A stretch of DNA of 64,000 nt from Pterobdella sp. o SKG-2022 (lineage: Eukaryota; Annelida; Clitellata; Hirudinida; Piscicolidae). Of this stretch, positions 1-11,768 are shown in pieces. The notes beneath the pieces are model-generated. The model did not search any database, was not told the DNA's origin, and saw nothing but the letters and a program-made list of their open reading frames with translations. A program made the position numbers and the translations under genes. The DNA lies in NCBI GenBank assembly GCA_964035795.1, contig OZ038321.1:10482324-10546323 (forward strand), in the 5' to 3' direction. Within the stretch, counting starts at the first letter, position 1, and every line of letters starts with the position of its first letter.

Positions 1-424
1 GCTGATCAAGTTTACCCAGAATTTCAATGTGGTTTTCGTGAGCACAATTATCTTAGATGCTGGGCAAAAACTTGATGGATGGGTTCGTCTAACCACGTCT
101 ACATGAATAACTTTCCAAACTCACCTTTTTTACACCACCTAGACAAAACACCTGATCAAGCGGAAGTGTTTTCGGTCATTCAAGGTCATTTCTTGCAGCG
201 CTTCTGGTTGTGATGAGATTCCGACTGAACTTTTTCAAGCTGTGTTAGGTCCTTAAACCAAGTATCATCAACTAATGCTGGCTGTCCACTTCAGTACCAC
301 AGGAGTTTAAAGATGCTAAAATAATCACCTTGTACAAAAATAAAAGCCATAGAGGTGACTAACAAATACCGTGGAATTTTGCTCTTAAATGTCACAGGAA
401 AAGTTTTGGCTTAAATAATCCTTA
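1..424 (+). mobile_element. LINE family G, rearranged RT fragments
   Basis: Positions 2-50 read as the reverse transcriptase segment around QCGFRE. Positions about 200-420 read as the upstream finger region in shifted frames: SGCDEIPTELFQ, then PQEFKDAKIITLYKN, then KYRGILLLNVTGKVLA. In a normal LINE the second block precedes the first, so the order here is rearranged or two copies abut. The downstream part of what is probably the same element resumes at 2099, after an inserted 1.67 kb segment. Stops and frameshifts make this a dead copy. Confidence 0.65.
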
Positions 425-724
425 AGTCGGGAACACCCAGGGCGTTATCCACAATTCAATTTTTATAAATTTTGAAATTTGAACATCAAATATAAAAAAA
501 ATTGAAGTTTCAAAAAAAATTTTTTTTTTTGACCGAAATTTCAAAAGTTACGGAAGTGTCACTTTTGTGACGCTGGGCAGGTGGATACAGTCTCACAACT
601 GGCATTCAATTATTGGTTTTTATAAACGTGCTTAAGCACGATAATTTTGATTATATAATTCAGAAACAACTTTTTGCAAAAAAATGTATTTATTTACATA
701 ATTAGACTTATTTTTTATGAATAA

Positions 725-1330
725 TCAGTTATTTAGTGTGTAGCAGAATTTTAAGTGCAGGGGAACATCACATTTCATACATTTCCTCCATGTTCGTTTT
801 TCAATTTGCACATCTGGATTGATTACATAATGCTTTGATATGTTCCGATGTATTATCCTTACGTATATGAAGAACTCTAATATTTAAGAATGAACCAGCT
901 TGAACAGACTTTTATGCTGGGATCTTGAACCTTCCCAAAGACGATAACAAAATATGACGACGATATTCACAATAAAGGATATTTGTGTTATTTCCCCGTT
1001 TATATATTTGCCAAGCATTTTGGCATGAAGCATCGAGGCCAAATGCAAACAATGGACACCACCATTTCTTGCTTTGAGAGTGAACATATTGATTAAAGCG
1101 GTCCACCCGTCCCATATAGGAATTGTACATATTTACAATTTTGGGGCACTTTATTTTTCTTCTTTTATGTGATACCGTCACTATTCTGTTCACTCTTGTA
1201 ACAGGGTTGATTCCATAAGCATTCGATGCCATGGTCACAACTTTGTTATCCTTCCATGCGACAACATGTTTATTGGGCATTTTTCTATTCTGTTTTCCCT
1301 TATTGTTCCGGTTCCACGATGACCTATTAC
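725..1330 (-). pseudogene. piggyBac transposase remnant (C-terminal half)
   Basis: Read on the - strand. It starts with the family hallmark GTGTIRENR (about 1275-1305), continues after a frameshift with VVAWKDNKVVTMASN, YNSYMGRVDRFNQ and KKWWCPLFAFGLD, and after a stop and second frameshift ends with a cysteine-containing tail (RKCMKCDVPLHLKFC) that matches the cysteine-rich C-terminus of piggyBac transposases. The N-terminal half with the first catalytic Asp residues is not recognisable. The remnant lies inside a 1.67 kb insert (about 425-2098) that splits the family G LINE. TTAA motifs occur at the left junction (423-436), as expected of piggyBac targets, but I could not find a matching right end. 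Confidence 0.8.
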
Positions 1331-2098
1331 CAGTAATAATTAGTGAGGTATAAACTCCAAGAAGCGCAGAATGAACATAACTGCAACTTTTGCCCCATAT
1401 ATACTATTCAACAGGCCTATAAAAAACGTATACTTAACCTCATAAAATTTATACACAATTTTTTATTTTCATCTTTAAACAACTTACATTAAATTTATGA
1501 ATTTCATAAAAATTACCTACTGTAAAATCATTGAATGAAAGCATTAAAACGATTATGATTCTTTTGATCCTCCTTCAAGTTCAAATAAATCACTTGTTAA
1601 ATTCATAAAAATTCCAAAACTTATAGAAATTTTCAAATGTAAATTATTTAAAATAATTTGACTGAATTCAACTTTTTAAATTTAATTTTTATATAAAATT
1701 AAAGCTGAAATCTACCCAAGTATCCAGACATTAATGCACTCTTGTTTCCACGCTTGCCCGGAATCAATAATTAGTGACATCAAAATTTGAACTGATATAA
1801 CTCACTTAATATTATATAAAATTGAACTATTTTCTTTTATTTTTTAGATTAACTTTTTCTTTTGATATTCTTTTAATTTGGACAAAATAGGTTCAAGATT
1901 TATTGCTGTTTGAACTAATTTTCTAAAGGGTGTGTCAACTTTTTAAATTTTCATAAGGATTGTCTTATAAAAAGTTAATTATTCATTTGAAAAAATGATT
2001 TGAATTTTGAAAGTTAGAAAATTTTTGTAGTAATAAGATTGAATTGAAAGATTTGAAAAAAAAAGTTGAAAAAAGAATTATTCGAAGCTTTCAGATAG
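1331..2098. other. AT-rich sequence, no gene seen
   Basis: Rest of the insert between the piggyBac remnant and the resumed LINE. Very AT-rich with homopolymer runs and no coding signal. It may hold the decayed 5' half of the piggyBac element. Confidence 0.5.
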
Positions 2099-3300
2099 CT
2101 TCAAAAAAGTGACACCGAGCGACTTCAAAGGTTAGCTGATTAAGTTTGCCCAAAATCTCAATGTGGGTTTTTGTGAGCAAAGGTCTAGAACTGATTTAAT
2201 TTTTAGTATCCACCAATCACAAGAGAAATCGCGTGAGCAGAGAGTACCTCTGTATATAGCGTTTGTAGATCTTACCAAAGCGTTTGATCTTGTTTATCGA
2301 AAATCTCTATTTACTGTTATTCTGAAATCTGGTTGTCCTCGAACTCTTTTCGCATTGATATGCTCATTTCATGATGGCATGTAAACCACAGTTCAGTTTG
2401 ATGGCCAGATTTCTAAGCCATTTTATATCAAAAAAGGGGTTAAGCAAGGCTGTGTACTCGCTCCAACTCTGTTTGGCTTGTACTTTTCCTATGTTCTTAA
2501 ATCAGTCCATTCTAGTTTAGACAAAGATATTGTGTATCCCTTCTTACACGGGGTGACGGTGACTTTCAAGCTTGCACGTTTTCGGTTTCGATCAAAAACG
2601 AAGAGAGTTACCGTTCATGAATTGCCGATGACGCTTCTCTTTGTTCATCTTCTCCCAGCCAGCTGCGAGACTTTCTTAACTATTTTAGTAGTGCTAGTAG
2701 ACATTTTGGTCTTATTATTAGCCTGAAAAAAACTGTAATCATGTCTCTTGGTTTTGAAGATATTAACTTTACAGTTAATGAGTCCTCTCTAAAGGAAGTT
2801 GATGTTGTTACCTACCTCGATTCTTGCCTATTTAAAAACACGTTTTGAAATCACTATGAGAAAAGAAAAGGCTTCTACAGTTTTTTGGTCGACTGACAAA
2901 GTGTTTTTGGAAAAATCAGCATCTCAGCATTTGCACTAGGGTCAGAGTTTATGAAGCAATTGTTTTTAGTATTTTTATATATGGCGCTGTAACTTGGGCA
3001 ACTTATCGCCAACATGAGTCTAGACTCAGTGCTTTCCGTACTAAGTGCCTAAGGTTCTTTTTAGATAAAATTTGGAGAAAAAAATGATAAATGAGAAACT
3101 ATTTGAGATTACGAGATCCACTCCTCTCTCTTCCCTGCTGAAGTTTCATCGGTTACGCTGGGCTGGTCTCTTGAACCGTATGTCAAACCCCCGCATCCCT
3201 CGTCTTTTTCTCCACGGTTTACTAGAAAAAGGTACTCGTCCAGTGGGTAGGCCACGTCTCAGATATAAGGATGTTTTAAAACGAGATATGATAGTCATAA
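2099..3300 (+). mobile_element. LINE family G, RT palm to C-terminus
   Basis: Starts with QCGF, then motif A (LYIAFVDLTKAFD, about 2252-2290), a stop, motif B (KKGVKQGCVLAPTLF, about 2430-2475), motif C in a shifted frame as ADDASL (about 2625), the thumb (GLIISLKKTVIMS), and a C-terminal tail HRLRWAGLLNRM...IPRLFLHGLL...GRPRLRYKDVLKRD (3150-3290). This order is that of APE-type non-LTR retrotransposons. At least three stops or frameshifts show it is inactive. A second copy of the C-terminal tail lies at 26820-27075 on the other strand. The endonuclease part is missing. Confidence 0.85.
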
Positions 3301-4550
3301 TAATCTTCTTTAGCCAAAGTAAACACTGCAAATTATTTGAACAATAAAGGTAATTTTATGAAGTACAAAGCTTTTCTAATTTTTTGTTTAGAATTGTCAT
3401 TTTTTTACTTTTTTATTTTATTTATTAATAATATTTATATTTTATTAGTTTTTTTTTATTTTTTTTATCTTTGGTCAGTATATAAACAACTGTGTAATTT
3501 TAACGTACTTTATAGGGATCTCGGAAGCTTAAACCATTTACGCATTTACGGACAGTTTATGAACAATCATAGAATCAAGAATCTTGATTCATTTATTTTT
3601 TCATTTTCTAATTTTAAAAACTTTAAATTCTTTAAAAATAAACCAAATAAAATTATGTAAAACAAATTTTATTCAAAGTAAAATTATAAACTTCTAAAAA
3701 ATTTCTCTGCGTTATTGGTTTTTACAATTTAAAGTTTATTTCTTGAAGTTTGGCCTTAATTTGGGTCGCGGAAAAAACTACCATTTAAATTTACAGCAGA
3801 TGGAAGGAAATTAGTACTCATTTTTTATTACTGCTCAATTTGCGACTTTCGGGCATGAGAACATATCTCGCTTAAATTTTGTAAGTAAACTGTCTTACAT
3901 TTTGTTTTATTTTGACAAATTATGAGTCAATTTGTTGGATATTTTTCAAATTTAGCTATTTGTGGGAAAATTTTTCATTTCGGCGTAGTTTTAGGAATTT
4001 TTTTGTTTCGGTTTCTATTTGTTTCTAGCTTTGACTATTGCTCAAGATTATCTTGCTATTTAAATGAGCTATATTTAATTAAGAATAATGATATTAAATT
4101 TTTGGTTTTAGGGAAATATTTGAAACGGTTGTTTCCGATCAGAAAATTATGATTTGAGCTTTGTTTAATTAAATGTTTTAATTAAAAATTGAGAAGCTTC
4201 AATGAAATAATACTTTAATTAATCCTTATTTTTCATAAAAATCATATGCTGATGGTTCATTTGATGAAATTTCAGATTTGGAAAACAAGATACATTTTAA
4301 TAAATTATGGTTAATATTATTTATTCACAAGTTTTATGGGGTTTCAATACTAGGAATTTTATTCTTACCTTAGGTTTTATTTAACTCATATAATTTATAT
4401 TTTCATAAAATTTTGGTTTCATATCATAAAATATAAAATTCTTTCACAAAAATTTTAGACTAGTTTAATCATAAACCCGTTTGAAAAATAGAATATTTTG
4501 AATTTCTATTCACCTTGATTTATTACAGATAACAATGGCTTGAGGTGAAT
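3301..4550. other. AT-rich sequence, no gene seen
   Basis: Long AT-rich stretch rich in T runs. Reading frames here are low-complexity (Phe, Leu, Ile, Asn) without recognisable motifs; I see no gene or repeat boundary. Confidence 0.6.
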
Positions 4551-4733
4551 TGTAATGTAATGTAATGCGGTATTTATAAAGCGCTTTTTCTTATAGATCA
4601 ATGCGCTTTCTAAAAATTTAATGTAGCAAAAAAACACTGTAGAACAGGTGCTAATTGTCGGCCCACGCGGGATCGAACCCGGTAAATTTAGATAATTAGT
4701 CTAATGCTCAACCATTGAGCTAGAGGGGCCGAC
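4551..4733 (-). mobile_element. tRNA-derived SINE, copy 1
   Basis: On the - strand a tRNA-like head (about 4655-4731) has an A box (CTAGCTCAATGG), an anticodon arm TTAGA-CTAATTA-TCTAA and a B box (GGGTTCGATCCC). It is followed by a body with CACCTGTTCTACAGTG and a 3' tail AAAGCGCTTTATAAATACCG followed by CATTACATTACATTAC. The same head-body-tail arrangement recurs at 40384-40565 (+) and 42114-42290 (-), so this is a dispersed SINE family and not a tRNA gene. Pol III transcription from the internal boxes is the known mechanism for such elements. Confidence 0.85.
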
Positions 4734-5093
4734 GAACTGTTCCACTACATTTTAATCTTGATGGATGTGTTGTTCTTTGACTCCAGTGTTTTCAATGTGA
4801 ATTCAAACCTTGCTATCGAAGCTGCTCAAATGTCCACAGAAAGGACAAACTAGCAGTGAAAAGTTTAATTTCATTTTAAGGATAAAAAAAAAAACATCCA
4901 TATTAGATTATACTGCTGTAGGCGTCCCAGTAGCTGGGGTATACAGCAATCGGCGTATACAATTTCTCCACTCAGCTCTATTGACTGGATCCGCATTTTC
5001 CAGGCCATAGGATTCCATATCCTTTTCAACACAACTCAACCAAGTTTTTCCTGGTCTACCACAGGAACGACCTTCAGGCAGAACTGCTCTGAA

Positions 5094-5398
5094 CTACACG
5101 GACAGCCCATTCTTCAACCCCGAGCTTTCTTATTGCCCACCAAATCACTTTGCGCGGAACTCGATCAAAGGCCTTCTCTAAACCGACGAAAACAAAAAAG
5201 TGGTTTTTTGACGGCTAGATATTTTTCCTGCAACTGACGAACAATAAAAACTGCATCAGTGGCGCTTCTACCAGAAACAAAGCTAAACCGAATCTCATCA
5301 ATATCCACCATCTTCCTGATTCGTCGCTCTAGGACATGCTCAACAAGCTTCATCACATGATCTGTCAGCTTGAGGCCTCTATAATTTCCTCGATCCAA
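5094..5398 (-). pseudogene. Family A RT fragment (fingers to motif A)
   Basis: Reads NYRGLKLTDHVMKLVEHVLERRIR, FVSGRSATDAVFIVRQLQEKYL and then, after a frameshift, LEKAFDRVPRKVIWWAIRKLG. These are the finger/palm blocks of a LINE RT including motif A (LEKAFD). Immediately after VVQSS the sequence switches to the C-terminal tail (about 5090), so the catalytic YADD box is missing. Confidence 0.8.
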
Positions 5399-5583
5399 AG
5401 CATCCCTCTTACCTTTTTAGAGGTTTACAATGATGCTATCACCTAAATCATCAGGAACAACACCATCAGCAATAACTAATTTCATGAGGTGGACCAAGAC
5501 TTCTAAGCCTAGAGAACCAGACGCCTTTAACATTTCGGCCACTACGCCAGAAGGTCCTGCGACACTTCATTTTCTTAATAGCA

Positions 5584-6531
5584 TCACTGACCTGTGACAG
5601 TGACAGAAGGAGGAGGGCCAAGGATCGGTGAAACAAAAGAAAGAGACTCGCTAGCCCAATCGGACTCAACATTTGATAGCCTTTTATGATGTTCAACCCA
5701 GGCATTCATTTTATGGGCATCACTTAAAGTGAGCTCACCAGCATAATTTCTGACACATTTATCACCTATTACATCACGGCTATGACTGTCCATCTGCCTG
5801 GCCAAGTTATATATTTCATTACGGCCGGATGTAATAGCAAAAAATGCATCCCTTTTCGCTTTGCTTTTTGCCAACCAAACAAGACGCTTAGCAACACGTT
5901 TAGACTCGTTATGAGCTTTTTTAGCTATGTAAGCTTCATTAAATACCCCTTAAATTTGAAGCTTTTTAAAAGCCTTATAACGGTTCCTTTTTTCATTCAC
6001 AGCGTCATCTACACTGGCGTTCCCCCAACATGTTTGGCGTTTCCACTGGTGGTTCAGAGATGTACCACAGACCTCTGAAGAGGTTCCAAGAAAGGACTTT
6101 TTGAGATGAGCCCATATTTCCTCCACGTTTGGAAAATTCATGACCTGAGCCGCTGTTAACTTGGCGTTTAAAGAAATGGCAAACTCTTTTGCAACTGCTG
6201 GATCTCGGAATTTCCAGGTTCGAAGACGAGAGTTAAACTTCCGCTCCACACTCCTTCGTATAGTTTGAACAAGATCACAGACCAACAGATGGTGTTGCAA
6301 TGCACATTCTTCTCCAGGAATGACTTTGACATTCTTTACCATACTTTTGAAAGTTTTTTGGTAAAGAATGAAGTTAATCTGGGACTTGGAACCACCGGAG
6401 TTATAGGTCACAAGATGGGACTTCTTTTTCATAAAACAAGTGTTGGCGACAAAAAGCTTGTTGGCCATTGCAAATTCTAAAATCCGCTCACCTTCAGAGT
6501 TTTGGGTGCCATAACCAAAAGCGCCATGCAC
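5584..6531 (-). pseudogene. Family A endonuclease C-terminus and linker to RT
   Basis: The frame 6531-5950 has YGTQNSEGERILEFA, FVANTCF, SHLVTYNSGGSKSQINF and VIPGEECALQHHLLVCDL, typical of the end of LINE endonuclease domains (the SDHxxV-like block appears as LQHHLLV). It is followed by a basic linker (RTWKFRDPAVAKEF). The overlapping next frame (5874-5584) continues the linker with KSKAKRDAFFA, IYNLARQMD and MNAWVEHHKRLSNVE. The two are joined by a frameshift. The best parallel is at 51682-52414. Confidence 0.75.
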
Positions 6532-7176
6532 GTACTCAAAACCACCAACCTCTCACCAACATGCCCATTCCAGTCACCCAATGGGATGAGAATCTCAGTA
6601 GATGGTACTTTTGAGATAAATTTCTGCAACTCATCATAAAAAATTGTTTTTTCCTGATTCGGACGACCAACTTGTAGGGCATAGACCGAAACAAAGGTGA
6701 ACACAGACTGCCCAAAAACAAGACGTAGTACTAGAATCTTGTCTGAGACACGATGAACTTCAAAAACATTATGTGTCCATTTTTCTGCCTAGAAGAAATC
6801 CTGCACCATCGAGATCTGACTTATTGCCACACCAATAAAACTTATAGGCTGATTTCTTGCCCTTCAAAATGCGGGATTGATTTGACTCGGTGCCACCAGC
6901 CCATCTATGTTCTTGGATTGCACAAATGTCCACTCTTCTCCGAAACATAGTCTCTACCACCTCACTGCCTCTGCTCTTCAAACTACCCACATTTAAAGAA
7001 GCTACTCTGAACGTCGTTTTCGGGTGCTCACTTGATTCGCCTGAACCGGACCCTGCATTCCACACCCGGGAGTCAGCCAAGCCCGAAGCATTACCAGTAT
7101 GCATATGGGTAATGGCAGTACTTTTAGTGTAAAGATATTTTTTGAAAGCCATTTTTAGTTGGGACAAAGTTTTCAT
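6477..7176 (-). pseudogene. Family A endonuclease N-terminal region (APE-type)
   Basis: The first reading frame (7176-6769) opens with a leader and then the APE endonuclease start: FRVASLNVGSLKSRG...RRRVDICAIQEHRW, followed by GAGFLLGRKMDT and a stop. The next frame (from about 6704) carries FTFVSVYALQVGRPNQEK and LIPLGDWNGHVGE, the VYAPQ and GDxNxHVG motifs of LINE endonucleases. The known role is target nicking for target-primed reverse transcription. The stop between the two blocks makes this copy inactive. The start at 7176 is the first Met after the UTR; other family A copies keep MA(S/F) slightly downstream, so the true start may be the Met at about 7149. Confidence 0.8.
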
Positions 7177-7440
7177 AGAACTGCCAGCCCAAACTAACGT
7201 CCAACTTGAAACTATCGGATTTCAAAAACCGCCGTTCCCACACTAACAAGGCAGTTTGCCTTGCCGTTGTCAATAAAGAATGATCATCCGCCAAGCCAAA
7301 TGACAACGATACCAGGATATCAGTTTGTCAATACCTGCTACCGAAGTCTACTGTTATCCAGGTTATAACAGGAAAGCAGTCAATTTGAGACGCTGTCTTC
7401 GGTGCAGTTTAACGTCATGGCCACGACCAAGTTAACTATA

Positions 7441-8010
7441 ATTGAAGTTCAATTGCATGTTGGTTATAGGTGAAAATATTGATAATTTATTGAAGAAAAA
7501 TACGTTAGATTTTATTTTCTATAATGTAATTTACATTTCATGCTTTATTAATGCTTGATGATGATATAGAAGTAGGTTGTTAAAGGTGGTTTAGATCAAA
7601 TTATTTTGTATGCTTAAATTAAATTCATTGATGTAGGTTTTAGTTTGACATTTATTTTACTTTTTGCAAAAAAAATTTCATTTACCTATTTATTACTTCT
7701 GATTACTTGTGGTTGTCTTTTTCCATTGAATTGAAATATATCATTTTTTAAATATATTTTTAAATTTTATTGAATGAAAAAATAAATATTTAGTATTTTT
7801 TGGAAGGGTATTTCATTTGCATCCATTTCTTATTCATTTACATTGCTTAATAGAAAAAGAATAGCATGTATTTCTTTAAAAAATCAAAATTCCTCATATT
7901 TGCGTCAATCTCAAATAACAGTTGTCAATACTTTAGTAAATCTTTAGCTACATCGTGTTTGAAATACGGCTTAGACTAAAGCTTCTTTAAAAACACATGT
8001 AAAGTAAGAA
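7441..8010. other. AT-rich sequence, no gene seen
   Basis: Between the 5' end of a LINE and a Penelope-like fragment. AT-rich, no coding or structural signal recognised. Confidence 0.6.
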
Positions 8011-8014
8011 TGAT

Positions 8015-8730
8015 TTGGCATTTGAGCTAGAAGCAGCGGCGGAAAGAACCAATTACATGGTTTCATATGAGGACAAAAAGAAAATTAAAGAACTTTTAAA
8101 CAAAATGATTGTTCTAATTTCCATAAATATGGAACATGCAAAAAATGGCATCTTCAAATCTTACAAGGCACCTAGAAACAACAAGGACATAACGACTTTA
8201 ACAGAAGGTAAAGTTTCATCAGTAGTCATCATTAATAAAATGCATGACGTCAACGAGGTACAAGGTCTGATAGATAAAGGTATCTTATGAGGTAGGTATA
8301 CCAACACAGTTGACTTCATCATTAAAAATCTCAACTCGTTTAACATTTTTCTCCTACATCATATAAAGGATGACCCAGATTTTGAAACAATGTTTCCATC
8401 TTACAACCAACCAAAGAGATTATTTGCCATGATCAAGATAATTGAAGCTGCTTCACTCCATGGAATTGCATCTGGAAGTTTAAAAATAAGATTTATAACT
8501 GATCAGACTAACACGTGTTATTACAAAGCTGATGAGGTGTTGGCAGAATATCTTCAACTTTTAGCTGATTGAGTAAACCTTGTTAAATGCCCAGATTTTT
8601 CTAAGCTCCCAAGCAGCATTCCACCCAGGTCTCTGAACGAGATTGATGTCAGCTATGACGTCGAATCGCTGTTCACCAATGTACCGGTTGATCACACCAA
8701 GATTATGGTTATTTTACGGCACTGAAAAAC
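8015..8730 (+). pseudogene. Penelope-like retroelement RT fragment
   Basis: The first frame (8015-8287) carries DITTLTEGKVSSVVIINK, similar to the N-terminal RT block of Penelope-like elements (ITxxDKGxxVVxxxK). After a stop the reading continues with FAMIKIIEAASLHGIASGS, degenerate for the PRLYGxxKxHK block, then IRFITDQTNTCYYKADEV and finally DVSYDVESLFTNVPV (about 8647-8691), which is motif A of this RT class. It then ends: motifs with YxDD and any GIY-YIG endonuclease are absent. Two in-frame stops. It is distinct from the LINE RTs nearby, which use LEKAFD at motif A. Confidence 0.75.
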
Positions 8731-8989
8731 TTTCTCAGCGACTGATTCTTCTCATAAGCAGATTTCACTCACAAATCATTTCTTTCATAGAAGGCAAGAT
8801 TTAAGAAAGTTAAACAGAGTTAAGTTGATGATGGACTTGTATCATTATAATTATGGAACAGATAATGAGAACGGAAATAAAAGTTATAAGATCAAAGTTA
8901 AAATAGGAAAAACAGCGGAGAATTTGTGGAAAAGGTTTGATTACTATCAACAGAGTAAAAAAAACATACTCGACTGCTTTAGTACAGTT

Positions 8990-9660
8990 TGGTCTGTTGA
9001 TGGTAGGTTTGTGATGAAAGTCATGGTTGGTGAAAAAACCCTGAAATTGTTTCAGACTTCTTCTATCATGGGGATATGTTATCTGCAGGTGGTGGGTGTA
9101 AGCTTGCTTCAATAGCACGTTGTAAGTGTGCCTGGTGGAAGTTTGGACAACTTTTTCCTTTTTTTATTAATCACCATCTATTTTTATTGATCAGAGGCCG
9201 TATCAATTCAACCTTTGTCAGGCGCGCTATTTTGCAAGTTGCTGAAACATGGGTTGTAACATTATTCACATTGAACCGCCTTAAACGAAACGACCTTGCC
9301 ATGATTCTCAACGTTAGAGCGGGTGATAACGTTCTTTCTGACCTTCTTTTTCCTAAACTTGGCATTCAAAATGTTGAGGTAGTTTTACAACTAGCAGAAT
9401 AAGGTGGTTTGGATACGTGGAGCGTAGCGCCGGTTGGATTTCACAGATGCAAAAGTTGGAGTCAGATTCTTGCAAGAAACCTGAAAGGCGGAAAAAACTT
9501 GGAACGAACTTGTATTGAGTTTCAAAAAAAAGCTAAGCATGGTTTGAGCAGATCCCCTCAATTGCACCCAATGAAAAAACCGACTTTGACTTAGATCTTC
9601 CAAAAAAGCCAACCCTTCGTAAAGGAAAACGGACTATAAAAAGGATTTGATTAAATGATT
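8990..9660 (+). mobile_element. LINE family B, C-terminal fragment
   Basis: Reads TVWSVDGRFVMKVMVGEK, then MLSAGGGCKLASIARCKC, RGRINSTFVRRAILQVAETW, LNRLKRNDLAMI and LGIQNVEVVLQ, the thumb-to-C-terminus region of a LINE ORF2; after a frameshift comes GGLDTWSVAPVGFHRCKSW and a remnant of the GKGKRTIKRI end. The 3' end AAAAAGGATTTGATTAAATGATT resembles the TTGA-repeat tail of other B copies (43375-43402, 46248-46261). 5' truncated. Confidence 0.75.
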
Positions 9661-9955
9661 GTATAAATTGTTGCAATAAATTCAATTCAAGAGTGTACTT
9701 TTCATTTTTTGTATGCAAAATTTTTTAGATAAAATTAAATTTTATTTATAACAAACGATGAGAGTATTTTTATGTAAAAACAATAGATCATAATTCTTTC
9801 AAATATGTAAATTTTTCATATATTAGTTTGAAGCTTTTTTTTGCAAAAACTTTTTGATTTCATGGATTTGATCCTTCTTGAGCTTCTGAAGCACATACAT
9901 CTGTATGAAGATTAAGCAAAATTATTATGATCATAAAATATAATTACAGAAATGA
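9661..9955. other. AT-rich spacer
   Basis: No feature recognised. Confidence 0.5.
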
Positions 9956-10400
9956 ACGATAACAGTATCATAATTGTCTCTTATGAATGCTCTGCATCCA
10001 ATGAATCATTACCAGATCTATACTTCTCATTAATAATCTCTCATTTATTATAGTCAGCATCTTTATCTTTTCCAAGAAGTCACTGACTTCTCTTCATGAC
10101 TCAACCCTCTTTCTCCATTTCACCCTATCATAGGCATCTTCAAAAACTAAAGTTCATGACAAAGGCTTCCCATAATACCTTGCCATGTTAACCTTGGCCT
10201 TCACCTTCATCTACTATTACTATTTTTGAAATTCCTCACCTGCTTCACAAAATTTTCAACCCCCTTTTTTTTACAACATGACCAAGCCATCTCAAACGTT
10301 TTTGTTTCGCAATTTCAACAATTAAATCAGTTGAACACAATCTATCCATCAAATCCTTTGTGCTCACCCCTCAGCCAGTGTTTCTAGATTTCTTGATCTT
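9956..10400 (-). mobile_element. Possible LINE C-terminal remnant
   Basis: On the - strand a degenerate reading shows KKGVENFVKQVRNF and RPRLTWQGIMG..LCHEL, resembling the GRPxxTWxxVxxxDL tail that ends many LINE ORF2 proteins. No RT motif is present and stops are frequent, so this is tentative. Confidence 0.3.
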
Positions 10401-10545
10401 AAAAGAGATATGCTGAGTTTAAGTCATTTTTATGAAGCTTACCTAGTACTGAGGTGCCACAGAGAAACTCAAAAGTGATGACTCACGATATTAAATACTT
10501 GTCTTTCACTAATACTCCTGTTCAACAATAATATTTAATTTTAGA

Positions 10546-10764
10546 TCATTCTTTATAAAAGTTATTCATTGAAAAAAACTCATCCTTCAAGTAATACGGT
10601 ATAGCTATGTCTATGATATAACATTCTTTCAGATCTTTCTTTATGACAAATATGTCTGGGCGTCTTGCATTGATTAATTTGTCAACATAAATGTTAAAAT
10701 CCCATAATATTTTTACTTTTTCGTTTTCCATGACAGCTTCAGCTTTGTGCTCATACCAATGTTT
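10546..10764 (-). pseudogene. RLE-1 restriction-like endonuclease remnant
   Basis: Reads HWYEHKAEAVMENEKVKILW then VDKLINARRPDIFVIKK and CYIIDIAIP. The RPD...D spacing fits the PD-(D/E)xK nuclease fold found C-terminal to RT in site-specific non-LTR elements, where it nicks the target. The copy stops at KDEFFSMNNFYKE, earlier than expected, so it is truncated. Function assignment rests on motif order, not on an alignment. Confidence 0.65.
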
Positions 10765-11741
10765 CGAATGTGGAAGATTGTTTTTAAAATGCTCAATTGA
10801 ACCGCTGTTGCGACCTTATCATGCCTCCTTTTGTATTCTTTTTGTGCCAACTTGCTACATTCGCTAACTAAATGAGTTACGGTTTCATCTTTTTCTTTGC
10901 ACATCCGACACTTGGCTGATTCTCTACTGCGTTCGATTCTTGCTTTACGATAATTAGTTCCAAGAGCTTGATCTTGAGCTGCTTTTAGCAAACTTTCTGT
11001 TTGACGTTTTAGACATCCTCTTTTGAGCCATTGCCAACTTTTTTTCAAAGAGAAATTTTCAATTTGCCTTGTAAATTTTCTGTGCCTAACCTTATATGTC
11101 CATTTTTCTTTTCTTTCTTCTTTTTGTTCTACTTTAAAATCGGATTTTGAACATTCTTTATTAATCTTTATGCGTTTTTTAATTGATGACATAACTTCGT
11201 TTGAATTATTTAAAATATAGAAATTGGTGCTATGCTCTTCATATGCTATGGTATCTTGAATACTCATTAGACCTCTTCCTCCATCTTTTCTATGTACATA
11301 TAATCTGTCAACATCAGCTTTTGGGCGCAAAGCTTTATATGCTGTCATCATCTTCCTAGTTTTGCGGTCGATGTTTTGAAGCTCTTGTTTAGTCCAATCT
11401 ATAACTCCAGCACTATATCTAAAAATGAATACCGCCCATGTATTTATTGTTCTTGTTAGAGTTCCTGCGTTTAATTTTGATTTCAGTATATTTATTAATT
11501 TTATTTTATATTCACTAGTTACTTGCTCTTTCATTTTACTGTTTTTGATATTTTCGGTTTTTAGCATTCCTAAATATTTATAGCTAGTATTTTCATCTAG
11601 GGATTTGATAATTTCATCGTTTGAGAGAACTAAATCGTTGTTGTCTTTATCCAACTTTCCTTTTCTGAGCACTACAGTGGCACATTTATCTATTCCAAAT
11701 TTCATGCATATATCTTCACTGAATATTCTTACAGTATTCAT
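10713..11741 (-). pseudogene. RLE-1 thumb, linker and Cys-His knuckle
   Basis: A 342-codon open frame. Early part: MKFGIDKCATVVLRKG and SYKYLGMLKTENI follow the RT catalytic box. Middle: INTWAVFIFRYSAGVIDWT, LQNIDRKTRKMM, RPKADVDRLYVHRKDGG, RGLMSIQDTI, a block highly typical of this retroelement group. Late part: AKCRMCKEKDETVTHLVSEC is a CxxC-x8-H-x4-C knuckle, followed by RRHDKVATAVQ. Its last 19 codons are out of frame with the nuclease domain that follows at 10546-10760, so there is a small indel. The Met start is internal, not a real initiation site. Confidence 0.85.
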
Positions 11742-11768
11742 TAAAGATTCAATTTCTTTCTTATTTTT

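Larger units (their letters stand above)
4885..7440 (-). mobile_element. LINE family A, internally deleted copy
   Basis: On the - strand: 5' UTR (about 7440-7150), endonuclease region, linker, RT up to motif A, then directly the C-terminal tail (LPEGRS...GRPGKTWL...RLLYTPATGTPTAV, about 5090-4905) and 3' end TAATCTAATATGG. The RT segment after FDRVPRKVIWWAIRKLGVEEW (ends about 5094) jumps straight to the C-terminus, so motifs B and C are deleted. Several stops and frameshifts. It shares 5' UTR and 3' end with the other family A copies in the window. Confidence 0.85.

Noticed and set aside
424..436. piggyBac terminal repeat with TTAA duplication
   Set aside because: TTAA is present at the left junction but no matching TTAA or inverted end was found near 2098.
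3337..4152. Small membrane proteins
   Set aside because: Phe/Leu/Tyr-rich frames in T-rich DNA without motif, context or conservation signal.
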